A stretch of 64,000 bases of DNA from Melampsora larici-populina 98AG31 (taxonomy: Eukaryota; Basidiomycota; Pucciniomycetes; Pucciniales; Melampsoraceae), in NCBI RefSeq assembly GCF_000204055.1, contig NW_006768787.1, positions 364,309 to 428,308 on the forward strand, in the 5' to 3' direction. The notes under the pieces are model-generated. The model was not told where the DNA came from. It did no database searches and saw nothing but the letters and a program-made list of their open reading frames with translations. This document shows positions 23,424 to 35,888 of this stretch, in pieces. Position numbers and translations under genes: made by a program. Each line of letters starts with the position of its first letter. Position 1 is the stretch's first letter.

Positions 23424-24583
23424 GTGTCTGCAGCTGATATCTTTGACATTTACTTTTTTATACTCAATGAAAACAATCTCAAGAACAATTTTTGTACTGC
23501 ACTGCACACCCCCCCTTTGTATGCACATTGATCTGAGAAGCTGCTGTATCTGTGCACACAGGCTGGAGAAAACAGCTGCTGTCCACCTGTAACTTGATGC
23601 ACACAGACTGGGTCAACACTAGTCAACTGATGATAGAATGTTTGAAAAAACACAAGCATATCAACATAGCAGAAGAGTTAGAGAATCTGCACCCCTTTGT
23701 GCAAAAGAGACCGGATTGGTATCACTCCAAATTTGATTTTGTGAGCCTACTAGCTTACGTTGGGCTATTGAGTCACTAACAAATAAATAAATTTGTAGGT
23801 ATCATAATATGAAAATTCTGATAACAGAAAAATAAGGGTCAAAGACTGTACTTGTAACAAATAAGTCCAGACTACAGTTAGAGGACCTTTAAAGAAAGGC
23901 TTTTCAAGGGATTTGAGCATAAGTATCTATGAGTCTCTCAGTAGAAAATGTTTCCTGATCCTTCAGTGACTTCCCTTAATAAATTATCTTTCTAACTAGA
24001 AATTGATTGATTAAGAAGACTAAATTCTCTTATAGTGTTCAGTACTTTAAACTCTGACTGATAGAGGTACTACACAGGTTTAAAGTTTCTTGATCTGACC
24101 AAATACCAAGAAAATCAAGAAGCACTTAAGGACTACCTCCTGGATAGTTTGATTCAACAAATGGTTATTAGCAACTAGGAAAAGACTGTGCTCAAGAACA
24201 GGAATGATAATAGAGAGCATTGAGAACCACAAGAACAAGTCAACAAAATCACAAATAAGATATAGTAAAGTTCACTTTACTGATAGCTTATAATCTAGTT
24301 GGTGATGAGAATTTATTGGGTAGATAACCATGTGAAATTTCAATGTGATGATGATTATAAAGTTCACATTTTTAGAGTTTTAATAGTCTGAAGTTTGAAT
24401 TTAGTTAAAGTAACTTATGTTACTAGTATTTATAAGTACTAGAGAACACGCGGGCATGCCCGCCACAGGTTGACTGTTTCATACTCACCCAGAAATATCC
24501 AGATTATCAAACTAAAGCAGTTAAATTAAAACCTGGATACTTTTTTATTGTTAGCATGTGTAATGTGGTTGTGAAAACTACAA
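23424..24583. other. Intergenic, nothing coding recognised
   Basis: AT-rich. A perfect 14-bp palindrome GCGGGCATGCCCGC at 24450-24463 stands out in otherwise AT-rich DNA. No gene signal. Confidence 0.4.
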
Positions 24584-27500
24584 TATAATAAGGATTCCAC
24601 TATTTAGCGCCCGGTATCCGATACCCGGCGCCCCATTCCGGGTCGGATACCGGGCACTGTGCAAATCGAGCCCCTTTTGCCCGCTTATTGGGGCTCAAAG
24701 TTCACAAGTTCACATCCACACAATTTAATATTGTAAACTCGCTCGTGAACTTCAATTTTGCAAAAAGTGTGTTGCACCGGTTGATGTATATTGCATGTTT
24801 GAATTGCATGTTTTCATTGGCATGGGGGCATAGCATAGGCATAGCATTACGTGGCATAGCATAGGTAAGATAAACAACAAAAGAGACACAAACCAAGTTG
24901 AAATACATACATATAAACACATACATATAAACACAACATCAAATAAGATCAAACGAGAAAAGATAACACAATTAAATTGAAAATAACTTCAAAAAGGAAC
25001 AATCACATTCGATTTGCCCACATATCTAACTGCGTTTGATAGTTTGATATCCACTGTGGAATATAGGTCGTGCTGATTGAGGTCAAAAGTGAGGTTGAAA
25101 GTGACTGGCCGTAAAGACCCGGAAAGGGAAGTGAATGAGAGCCGTAACCAATGCTAACAAAGTGATCACCATCCACAAACGCAAGGACAATGGGATCTTT
25201 TTTGTTAGGCAGCGTGCGATAAGGAAAGAAAGTGATGCAGTGAGATTCAACTGGGTCAAACACGATGGCAGGACAGTCGTAACAGCTTGAAATAATGTAG
25301 CCTGTGTAAGGCATACGTAACCAATATTTACGAGTGCATTTGGGGCCCTGAGGTTGAAGTCGCAAAATGAGGTCCTCGATGACTTCGGTTGCGTAAGGTT
25401 TGGAAGTCCTAGTACGCGTGCTTAGACGAGTGTTGGTCCCGTTGGTGGTCATTCCAGGCATTGATGAGATTAGTTTCTCGTGGTCTTCTCTGTGTTCCAA
25501 GAGCTCCTCCAGTAGTTGACGGCGCACTTGTATGTAAGAATCCTTCTGGTCAATCTTCAGTGATGCTGCAATGGCGTAGTAGCCACAATTGCCGTGCGCA
25601 GGTGGATTATGTATTGACTTGACAAAGGGTACGAGGATTTGAGGTATTTGCTTCATTATCTTTTGTTCGGAATGCTTGATAAGTGTACTCTTTTGTAATG
25701 CAGTACTAGAAGTTGATTGAGTATTGTGGTCTGGCATAGGAAATACAACTGTCCCAAACAACCGGCTGGCCTCCAAAGTCGCTTGTACCTTCGGATCAAT
25801 TCGGGTCAAACCTAAGTCTTCGGCTATCAAACACATCGTTACTTCAGGAATGAGTACATGTCGCAAAAACAGATCTGGTGTTAGGGGGTGTGTCTTTTGC
25901 AAGGTGAGATGGTGTTGAGATGTATTATCTCCAATAAAGATTGACTCCAGCGTTCTAACAATGATTTCGTATCCTTGATAACCATAGCTGAAAGAGTCAA
26001 AGCAAATAAGTAAGTTGATGCAAAATTTGATACAAATCCAAATACTCGAATATAAGGAACACTCACTAGCCAGGTTGTTCAACCTCAAAGTTTGCCATCT
26101 GTCCTCCCACCCCAAACAGGCGATTACCATTGGCAATCCATATCTTCTTTGCATCTTCGAGGTAAGACGAGGGTTCGGATTGGTTGACTATCTTGGTCAA
26201 TACATGGGTATGCTCTTCAATACGCCTTTGAAGACAAAATTGATTGATAAACTGAATGCCAATTGGATATACTGAAGGAAAGACTTACCTAGGTAAGCCA
26301 ACAAAGTCGATGATTGTTGGCCATCCCTTGCTGACACCAAGCGGAATGATCTCGTGTTCACTTTGATGTAAAAGACAAAAATATGCTGTCTGGGTAAACT
26401 GAGTAAAGATGTTTCAGTTAGTTAACAAATAAGAAAGGATGATATAAGCGAGAAGAAGAGGACTTACAGGAAGTGACATAGCGCCTGCACGGCCAATGCC
26501 TTTGCAAATATTTGGCAGTGCTAACAATTCGGCCTTCATATTGAGCAACTTGATGGAAGGTCTCTCAGGAAGAGGATCGTTGCAAAATGGGCACATTCTC
26601 TCTTCGTCTTGTTCCGATTCTTCATCTTGATCTGATTCTTCATATTGTTCCGATTCTTTATCTTCTTCCAATTCAATTTCTTCACTTCTGTTGCTTGATT
26701 CAGAGTATTCAGACGTGTGGTCACTCGAGTTGATATCAGGATGATCTTCAATTGGAACAGATGAGGTAGAAACTGAGGCCACTCCAACCGCACCTGCATC
26801 TTTATCTTTTGCAGCTTGTTTCAAACGCGCTGGACAAGTGGTTATACGGTGACTAGCTTGTTTACAGTAGCTACATTTGAACACCCTAGGCATCTTTTTA
26901 GCTTCATCGACCTCAAACTTTGATTTCCATCTAGCTAAGTTGGATTTGGATTTGTTTGCACAAGGTCGGCCTCAGTTGTTTGTCTTCACCTCAGCATTAA
27001 CAATCGGAACCAGAGTGTACCGGCTAGTTTCTAAAAGTGATACCTCACTATACAGCTTCCGCAGAATATGTTCAAGCAGTTCCAAAATCAAATCGAATTT
27101 TGATCGTGCAGCTGCTTTACGTCCGTCGTGGGTGGCTGGAGGGATATCCATGGAAAGTTTCCACTGAGGATGAATCATATTGATGGAGAGAAAGTCGGAC
27201 TTATCACGAGCAGCAGTGATTTCATGTGAGCATGGAAGCCCCCAAGCTCCTCGGAAAGTGTGAGAACATGGCTTGTTGAGCGAGTCGGGTAGTAAGCTGT
27301 ACTGCTCTTTGAGTTTTTTAAGGGCAAAGTGTGAAGCATATCCGTTAAGATCTTTGAAGAATGTCGGAACACCTTGAAGTGATTTGGTCATTTCAATACC
27401 AACTAAAACCGTGATTTCATTAATCTGATGTTCTTCAAAGCGCTTGAAAGAATTGAAGCAAGTTAAAAAATCGTTGTTGCAGCCATCCAGAAAGCGTTTG

Positions 27501-29881
27501 GCTAGAAAGTGACTTCCTTCGACTCGTGACGTGGATGAATTCCCAAAATGTGGTGTCTGAGACGTGAACAAGGTGACAAACTTGTCTGTTTGATTTAGCC
27601 AAGTATTTTTCAAGTAGTCATAAACGTTGTGAGCTTGGGCGATTTTGGTAAGGGCTTCGAGGTTCACATCGTAGTCCGCCATGGTGGTTGACGCCACAAA
27701 TGAATTCCAAATCTTCAGGAAATCGGGCCATTCAGCATCGGTAAACTTACTCTTGCAGTTCTTCGCAACGTTCATGTTGATGCGCCAGGAACAAAGGATA
27801 TGAGTAGAATCGGGGAAAACAGTTGCAATCGCGTTGAAAAGGGCAGGTTCGGCATCGGTAGAGAAAGTTTGAGGTAGTTGGACAGGCGCTGAAGGGTCCT
27901 CTTTATTGAAGATAACATCCTTCAATTGATTCAAAGCCCACATGTACTGACTCTTGACTTCACTGTGCATGAAACACATTGCAACTGTGAATGATCTATG
28001 AGTATTAGTGGTACCCACGATGTGTAATAAGGGCAGATTGAAACGGTTCGTTTTATATGTACAATCCAGGCCAAGAACAGTAGGAAAGCGACGTGCTAGG
28101 CGAATAGCAGAAGGGCTTGCAAAGAAAAGAGATTGAATAGTTCCAGTATCGGATGTGAGTGTGCGATGAGCCCATTGGCTCTCGGTTATCAAGTCAAAAA
28201 GGCCCTGCACCGGGGTTCGACCATGGAGCCAGTCGTCCCGCAGACGAGCGCGGACATTGTGGATATCACGAGCCAAAGGTTGAGAACCTTGCTCAACATT
28301 GATAAGTGAACAGATTTGAGATGCGAGGATAAAACACCGATCTGTTGCCTGATTTGACGAGGGAATCGATGATAGATAGACATATCATGAGGATGTTCAA
28401 AAGGGTCATGATTGTGACGGCGCTTGAAGGGGTTCTTGAGATCCTGAGTTACAATCCACCGGTCTCGTCCTGCGCGGTAATTAAGTGACACCTCAAATAG
28501 ACATCCAGTTTTTTTCAAGGAGGACGACCGTTTCTGAGCAGTTGATTTGACTGGAAGACCAACTTTGTGACCTAAAGAACATCGTAAGTAGACTCTGATG
28601 GTACATCTATCTTCGGTTTTATGACTCTTGATGGCAAGTGCATAGCCTTGATGGCGTGCCACTGCGTACATATACATAAGCCCGTTTTCCATTTCGAAAA
28701 ACTCCTTTCCAACTTTTGGAGATCTAAGCAAGCAAATGGGAGGAGCACCTTAAGATATAAAAACAAACACGTCAGTGACCAAAATATTACCACTTGGAAA
28801 CATAGAGAAGTCACGGTACATACAAATTGCAGGCCAATCAGCATCTTGTTTGTTCTGAACAACTTCTTGCGCCGGTTCGGCCATTGTTGCATCAATGGAA
28901 GATTCAACGGTTTGACTGGCAGGTGAAATGGTCGCCGTAATATCAGTTGACGCGGGTAGAGCAATAGGATTGGTTGACGCGACCGCAGGTGTTGGTGTCA
29001 AGGTAGAAGTAGGACCAGGATCGGGAGGGCCGTTTTGCAAAAAAGGATAATCACGAAAAGCAATACTAGGATGAGGTTGAGGCGGAAAGTTTGGAGGAAA
29101 TTGATAGGGATTATTCATTGCATTAGGGAAAGAAGTAGGTGGTTGATACACAGGGTAAGCTAGAGGTAGACTGGGAGGAGGAGGATACCAGTAATGATGA
29201 GACAGTGGTGGTATGAAATTGAGATGAGGTGGTGGTGCGTTTGAATACACATGAGCTGGGTTTGGGGGGTAAGGGTATACGGGATGAGGGGTATGGTTGG
29301 GATGTGTGTTGGTCGCTTGATCCTCCGGCGTCGGGATCATCACTGGGGGAGTAGGACCTGGGTTTAAGTGGGACATGGTACAGTTTCGATATCTGTAAGG
29401 CTTGATACTGTAAGGTTTGATACGGCGTGGGGATCAACAATGTATAAGGTTGTGTAGTAAGTTAGAGTTTGTGGGAAGATGTGCAAAGGTGAGATGGGGT
29501 GAGGGTGAGAGGGGAGGAATGAATGCGAAGGCAGAGAGGGATTGTATATGAGTAGATGTACATAGGAGTGTTGGTATGAGTATAGTTCCGTATAGGCAGG
29601 TAGGAGTGTTGGACGGTGCTCAACGAGCCGGTCCGGGCGTGACAAGCATAATGTGCCCTTTTGAGAAGTTTGTTTGATTTGTTAGCCCTGTTGGGGCACA
29701 GCGTGGGATAAAGGGCAAACAAGGGGCTTCAACGTGGTAATGAGCCCATCAGAGGAGCCCTTCAAGGTCCGAGTTACTGCAAAAAACTTTGGGTTTGCTC
29801 GGGTACATCGGGTAATACCCCAAAAAAAGCGGGCTTCGGATCTTTGCTAGGGGGGCCCTACATAGTGGAATCCTATAATAA
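24584..29881 (-). mobile_element. Complete Mutator-like (MULE) DNA transposon with 8-bp target duplication
   Basis: The element runs from 24592 to 29873 (5,282 bp). Its ends are inverted: GGATTCCACTATTTAG.GCCC on the left and GGATTCCACTATGTAGGGCCC (reverse complement) on the right, two mismatches in about 21 bp. TATAATAA flanks it directly on both sides (24584-24591 and 29874-29881). GC-rich subterminal segments (24603-24690 and 29790-29860) contrast with the AT-rich host DNA. The single minus-strand gene inside encodes the transposase protein. The matching ends and duplication indicate a fairly recent insertion. Confidence 0.85.
25003..29376 (-). CDS. MULE transposase protein with FAR1-like, SWIM, zinc-knuckle, RTC4-like and OTU-like domains
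   Basis: Multi-exon gene. Exon 1 (29376-28824) is proline-rich; intron 28823-28749. The next exon has a FAR1-like region (GYALAIKSHKTEDRCTIRVY, KKTGCLFEVSLNYR, RRHNHDPFEH). The MULE transposase core lies in 28276-26972: LGLDCTYKTNRFNLPLLHIV, then FSTDAEPALFNAIATVFPDS and HILCSWRINMNV, followed by SWIM-like CSHTFRGAWGLPCSHEI. Across an intron comes a zinc knuckle (CSYCKQASHRITTCPA), an acidic linker and CPFCNDPLPERPS. Further exons read FCLLHQSEHEIIPLGVSKGW..IDFVGLPR, IEEHTHVL and EQPGYGYQGYEIIVRTLESI, the layout of RTC4 domains. The last exon is OTU-like, with candidate catalytic Cys in HGNCGYYAIAASL and His in DGDHFVSIGYG. Near 28290-28340 the frame changes; an unseen intron or a frameshift is needed. 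Minor exon borders are approximate. Confidence 0.8.
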
Positions 29882-30973
29882 TCGGAGATCAACTTGTAAA
29901 AGGACACATTCCATATGGTGCCTGTATTCCCAAACACTGCTGATTTATGTTGGGCGCTAAAGGGATTTATTAGGTGACAATGAATGCCAATTAGAAACAG
30001 CAACACTGCCATGAATTCAATAGTCAAAGCAAGAGTGGATGATATGCTATATACCTTACAAAGAGGCAATCTGAAATTGGGTATACAGTTGAGGTCAATC
30101 CACCAAGATATTACACAGGATGTAAATTAAAAGCAACTCAAGAAAAGAAAAGAAAATGAGATATGTGAAAGTGAAAGTGAAAGGTTGTAGGCTTAGTGTG
30201 AGATGAAAGCAAAGAAAGATGGGTACAAGTAGGCCCAACAGCAGACAGAAGGCGATGTAGTTGCTAAAGAAATGCCCAGAAAAAGATTCAATAGGAAATT
30301 CTCATATATGATTTGATAAATTGGGTGAAAGATTGAGAAATACAGTTGGTTTGCCGGTGGGGGAGTTGTTGAACCAGGTGGGACAGGTTACCTTTTTATA
30401 GAGTAAAAATTAATGTATACCAAGGCAGAAATACAACATTTGGAGTCGGGTTTTGAAAAGCTCGCTTTTGAGAAATGCAGCTCACCCAAATAAAAGCGTT
30501 GCAGGTCACACAAACAAATGTGTCACAGGTAACACAAAGAAAAGAATTGTAATTGTACAATCAAAACAAAAGAATTGTAATTTTACGATCACATGCAAAC
30601 AAAAACAGAAGATTGAGAACAATCAGAATAGAAAAGTGAGAATCTAACGTAAGGGGTCAAAAGCCAATCCGGAAGAGTCAAATGGGTTCTTTCAGGTTCT
30701 TTCCACAAGGTGAGAGAAAGGCACAGTTGCGCACTAACAAAGCAGTCTGTAATTGCGTAGAGAATACAATAATGGATTGAACTTGAAAAAGTATCAAAAG
30801 TTCACTGATCATGATGCAAAATTGACCGAAGCGCAACAGGACTGGACGGTACTCACATATGCAAGTCTGTTCTTCGTATTTATATATTAGATTTCTACTT
30901 TGTTACATACATGTTACATTTGTGAAATGTATGTAATCTTAGGACAAAATCTGTGTATGTACACAGTGTTTTC
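29882..30973. other. Intergenic between the MULE and a hAT-type MITE
   Basis: AT-rich, no gene recognised. The stretch 30460-30600 contains repeated 'GTCACA/AAAGAATTGTAATT' phrases, probably a relic of another element. Confidence 0.4.
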
Positions 30974-31216
30974 TAGGGCTGTGACCCGACCCTGAGAGTT
31001 CAGGGCCGGTAAGAGACTGGTGTGAAGGTGTTTTTTTGGTGAAAAAAGGGTTGGCACCCCGGCCGGGTTGGGCGCCCGAGCCGCCTGAAGCGCCCACGGG
31101 GCCATATTCAGCTGTCATCGGGCAGGATCTGGATGCCCCGGGGCGCGTACCGTCAGCTCTGTGAAAGACGTCGGGCAGAGTCGGCCGGGCAGGGCCGGGT
31201 CCGGGTCACAGCCCTA
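30974..31216. mobile_element. hAT-type MITE, 243 bp, with perfect 8-bp target duplication
   Basis: Perfect 15-bp terminal inverted repeats TAGGGCTGTGACCCG (extending further with one indel), flanked by GTGTTTTC at 30966-30973 and 31217-31224. TAGGG ends plus an 8-bp duplication are typical of hAT. The interior is very GC-rich and has no coding capacity; the surroundings are AT-rich. Confidence 0.85.
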
Positions 31217-31224
31217 GTGTTTTC

Positions 31225-32240
31225 TATAAGTTTTACATATGTTACATATGCTAATTCATATGTAATTTGGCTCTTGAAACTGAGCCTTGGGTTGTAATTA
31301 TTGTTACTAAGGACCCGTTTGGCTGGTTTAGCCAAAAAGTGTTACAGACAAACGGTGTTTCGTTTTGCTCCTTTTTCAAGGGGCGGAATGAAAAACTTGA
31401 AATTGGGGTTTTCAATTACCAAACATGTTGGGAATAAAGTGTTATGTTTTTTACTTTCTCAATTTTGTGTAGTGTGATCCTGTTTTTCTGTTTTTGACTA
31501 ATCTCAATGTGTGTTATTTGATATTTGTCACATTTGATATGTTGCGTAGTTACTTTATTCTAGCTTGTTTAACTCTTAGCTCTACAGTTGTTTTTCTACA
31601 AAGAGCTACCTATGAGTCAGAAGAGTTTGATCCTCATGCATTCAAACTCTTCTTCATCTTACACTACAAAGCATAAAACCAACTTTGACGCATTCTGCTT
31701 TGCGTGAATGACTCATAAAACAGTCAACCCAAAATATCTTCAAAAGATCAAAATGATTGTTGTTGACCACTTGACCACCGGTCAAGTTGAGGGGCAAAAA
31801 CAGTTTTTGGCCTGAAAATTAACAGCCTTCAGGCTGTTTTTCAAAATCAATCAGTTTTTGATCAAATGAAGTTGCCAAATGCCAGTGTTTTTGACAAAAA
31901 TCAAAAACAATTTTTGTCAGCCCTCAAGCTTTTGCAGAGCAAAAGCCAAGAAGCTTCAAATAGAATATATAAATAAATTCCAAAATGATACCTTTTCTCA
32001 TTCACACTCTTATAACACCTTGCACCTAAGTTTCAAAGACAAAATAAATATGTTTCTTATTTACATCATTTATAACACCTTGTGTCTAAGTTTCAAAGAC
32101 AAAAATAATAACACATTGATATTTACCTACCTTTGAATATAGAAGGATAGTAATGTATCATCATTAGTAAATACTACGACTATTCAACTATATCAAAACT
32201 AATAAATAAACACTATCAAACAGGGCCCAACAGTGTCAGA
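31225..32240. repeat. Possible degenerate element with GGACCCGTTTGG / CAAACAGGGCCC ends
   Basis: GGACCCGTTTGG near 31312 and CAAACAGGGCCC near 32217 form imperfect inverted ends about 915 bp apart, enclosing non-coding sequence. No clean target duplication was found. Confidence 0.3.
31981..32100. repeat. Tandem repeat, two 60-bp units
   Basis: Units 31981-32040 and 32041-32100 share TATAACACCTTG and CTAAGTTTCAAAGAC at an exact 60-bp offset; their first halves have diverged. Confidence 0.6.
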
Positions 32241-34006
32241 AGCCTCATCCAGATGTGTTTCGCCTCAACAAACTGGCAAGATCGCGTCAAAGTGTCCAAA
32301 AAATGATGCAAATTATTCTCATCATGATACCCTAATGATGTCATTCATTGGCTATTAGTATTAGCCCAAAAATCAGATCAAGATAGTTTTCCCTTCTCCT
32401 TCTTGGTTGTTCCCGTCTGGACAGTGACTTTGACCAATTCTTTGTAAAAAAATAGTGATTCTTGTTGGGTTGTTCTTGTGTTCTCTTCTGATCCTTGTGT
32501 GATTTTCCAAAGTTTGTATTCATGGCACATATTTGTCGTACACGTTTCTCCTGCAAAACCACCCGTTGTGTATTCTTGAGTCTGAATTCTCTTTTTTCCT
32601 CTGCAAAAGTTATCCTCCAGGCTCGAATGATGAATCACTGAGGATCTTTAGAGGATGTGTTCATGTACGTATTCCTGACTGTCAGTTCACCTTGACACCT
32701 TTTAAATAACTCTTCAGCGAAGATCTTTGCCTAATTGCATGTTGAATATTCCAGACTCCTCATTCTTGTCTATGTTTGGAATTTGTGTTCCTATTTGACC
32801 TCCACCAAGTATCAGGTAAAGAAATCATGAAACAAATGAAGGCTTCTTTTCCAACTATGTTGAGTTGTGCTATGTCCCATTTTCTTCGTCCAAGCAACTT
32901 TACTTGAAAAAACTTCATTTCGATTGGCCCGACGTACGTAGTTTCTCCTCAAGACGACTTACAAATCGCCCGAACAAACTGTGATGAAGTTTATCTGTCC
33001 TTTAGCCTCAAAAAGTATATGTGCCTTTGTAGAAAGCCTTGAGATCAGATCAAGCGCATCGGTGCTGATCTTGGGGAATGAAGCGTAAGAAAATCAAGAT
33101 TGAAGTCGAGAGGAATCTCATGTCTCCAAAAATGTATCTGTACCTACTTAGTACTACCTCGTGACTGTGGAGGAGTGTGGAGGTCATCCTCATCAAACAA
33201 GATTAATAGAGTTATAACCTTTTTTTGTAAAAAAAGAAACCTGTACTCGTCAAAAAATCATAAACAACTCCACCTCAAGTTCAAGTTTCAATCCACTTGA
33301 CATTTGCACCTACATATTTTTCCAGATTTGTACCCCACAGATTGGTTTACAGACAAAAGAATAAAAACCTGGATGAACTAGCGTGAATCTTTCACCATGA
33401 TCATTGATTAGATCTCGATTCATAAGAAATCATTCTACACAAAGTTCAAAGAGATATAAAGAGATATAACTAAGACTTCATTGACTGTACCCACTCTTGA
33501 CGGTCATCAAAAGTAAAAGAAACAGATCCATGTAATCAAAGAAGGTTCAACTCTAGAGAATTTAATAATTGTTGATGATAAAAGTAAATAATCTTTACAC
33601 CCAAAGGTTCATCCTAAGATCCTGTTTAGATTTACAAAACTTGACTCTTTTTTTTCTCAATTTTCATCTTCTCAATAAATATGAACCCCCCAAAAATTAT
33701 TTATATATATATATATCAAGAACCATCAACCTTTTTCCAATCAATTAAAATAAAAAAACCTCATTTCATTTCTTATCCTATCATCCCTTTCAAAAAAAAT
33801 GATAAAGAAATCTTAACCAATAATAAAAATATGTAAAAATCAACCTACTTTAAAAATCTAAAAAAGAAAATCTAAAGAAAAAAAGGAGATTCAATTAAAT
33901 TTTAAATTCCCTTTACTTATCCTAAATCCTAAATCCTTTCTAGAAAACAAAACACAAAAACAAGCAAACAATCTTGTTTTTTTCGTTTCAATTTTTTTTT
34001 CTCGTT
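32241..34006. other. Intergenic, downstream of the nucleoporin gene
   Basis: AT-rich, including a TATATATATATATA run near 33703-33716 and A/T homopolymers. It contains the 3' UTR of the minus-strand nucleoporin gene; no other gene recognised. Confidence 0.4.
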
Positions 34007-35888
34007 TCAATTTTTTTCAATTTGAAAAGCATTAGCCATAAACCTATAATGTTCTAAATCGTTTCTCAACACATTCATCAAATGATCAATTCCAATCTGT
34101 TGATTTCTCAAAACCTAAACCCAATTCCGCCAAAAAAAAGAACCCAAAAAAGAAAGAATCTCAGTACGTTTCATTTCCCCCACCAAAAGAAAAAAAAGTC
34201 AAAAAGAAAGCGAACCTCTAAAACCTTTTTAATTTCTCTATCATCAGTCAAAGTCCATCTCCCATTCCCATCTTTCCCACCCCCCTCACTTACTCCACCT
34301 CCACTACCACCACCACTACCAGCTCCACCTCCAATCCCATTCGCCCCACCTGAACTTTTCAAAAAACTTAAACCCGACCAAAGTTCACTCAGTTTAGATC
34401 TACCACCAGTCTTCTGTAACCTGATCGAAAGTTCAAAGACCATCTTGTAGAACTCTTGAAACTTTTCTATATCGTCCGATCTCATGTTTGATTGATGATG
34501 ATTCGAAACAGGTAATCTGATCATCAAGTTGATCAAACGTTTGGTCAAGATCGATTGATGGGTTTGTAGTTTATGTAGTTTGGCTGTAGTGATCAATGTT
34601 AATCGTTTAACGATCTCATTCAACTTATTTGAAAATTCCTATTTCCATCCACCCCCCAAAAAACCCATCAATTAACTTGTGGCAAGAAAGAGAAGGGGAA
34701 AAAGAACGAACGAATAATTTGGTTAAATGTAGGTTAGCTTGATCGACTTGAACTTCTTGACGTTTAATCAAATCTTCAAATCCAATGGCTAAAACTGGTA
34801 TCATTCGATTCGGATCTGGATTCAAACGTTTGGCTAGATCCCATTGTCGTTCGTTTTGTGATAAAGGATGTCTTTGATATAAATGAAGTTGATCTGGTTG
34901 AACTAAATTATAAAAATAATACTATTTTCAAAAAAAAAAAAAAACGAAAAAAACACGAAACCCGGAAAAAACAATTGGATTGATTTATTAAATTCTTGAC
35001 GTGTTTTTCTAGCAAAAATTTGATCAACTTACATGAAATTCACAATTAGGATCCGATAAATTCCATGCTTGATACACCTTGATAATCTTTTCTTCAATCG
35101 AAACTTGATGTTGGATTTGAAGTTGTAAAGAATTAGAAGAGAAAAGATGATTCCGAGCCAATGAAGTCGAATTAGAAGGAGTAGACGAAGAATTCAAAAG
35201 AGATGTAGAAGCATTAAACCCTGATGAAGGTTGGGCTTGGTTGTTGTTGTTTGTGGAATTGAAAAGGGATGAGGGTTGGGTTGGGTTGGTTGTGGAAGTG
35301 AAGAGTGATGAGGATTGGTTGGGATTCGAACCGAAAAGGGATGAACTACTTGATGGTGGATTGGTGTTGTTTCCAAAGAGTGAATTGGATGTTGGTTGGT
35401 TATTGTTGTTGTTGCCGAAAAGTGAACTAGTCGTTCCGGTCTGATTGTTGTTACTATTGCCAAAGAGTGAATTGGATGTTTGATTATTATTGTTGTTATT
35501 TCCGAACAGTGATGAATTGTTGGATTGGTTATTATTATTGTTATTTCCAAAGAGTGATGAATTGTTTGATTGACTATTATTATTGTTATTTCCAAAAAGT
35601 GAACCAGTTGTGCCGGTCTGATTGTTATTATTATTGTTTCCAAATAGTGAATTGGATGGTTGTTTTTGTTGTTGTTGATTATTATTATTTCCAAAAAGTG
35701 ATGAATTATTTGTTGGTTGGTTATTATTATTATTTCCAAAGAGTGATGAGTTCATGTTTGAAGGTTGATTGGGGGTAGGTTGAGAAGTTGAGAATGATGA
35801 ACCTAGGAGAAGTTGATGATTATGAACTGATGGTTGATTGATAGTTGATAGTTGGATTGAGATGAGATGACTTACCGAATAAAGACAT
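34007..35888 (-). CDS. FG nucleoporin of the Nup54/Nup57 family, 5 exons
   Basis: Exons 35888-35876, 35802-35033, 34921-34712, 34638-34216 and 34114-34007 join to 507 aa. Residues 1 to about 230 are a repetitive FG domain, mostly SLFGNNNN repeats with Asn/Gln/Ser/Thr spacers; such disordered domains form the permeability barrier of the nuclear pore. The rest is an alpha-helical domain with Nup54-type phrases: IEEKIIKVYQAWNLSDPNCEF, YYFYNLVQPDQLHLY, NPDPNRMIPVLAIGFEDLIKR and QQIGIDHLMNVLRNDL. A Gly/Ser-rich insert (about residues 440-465) interrupts the helical part. The first exon is only 13 nt and ends in the phase needed to continue SLFG. It shares a divergent promoter with VPS11. Confidence 0.88.

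Noticed and set aside
24450..24463. Palindrome GCGGGCATGCCCGC as a Helitron 3' hairpin
   Set aside because: No CTRR end, no Rep/Helicase gene and no 5' TC end could be linked to it.
34082..34450. Proline-rich plus-strand frame
   Set aside because: Antisense of the Gly-rich insert and last exons of the nucleoporin gene.
35194..35778. Long open frames on both strands over the nucleoporin repeats
   Set aside because: Shadows of the low-complexity SLFGNNNN coding repeats in other frames.
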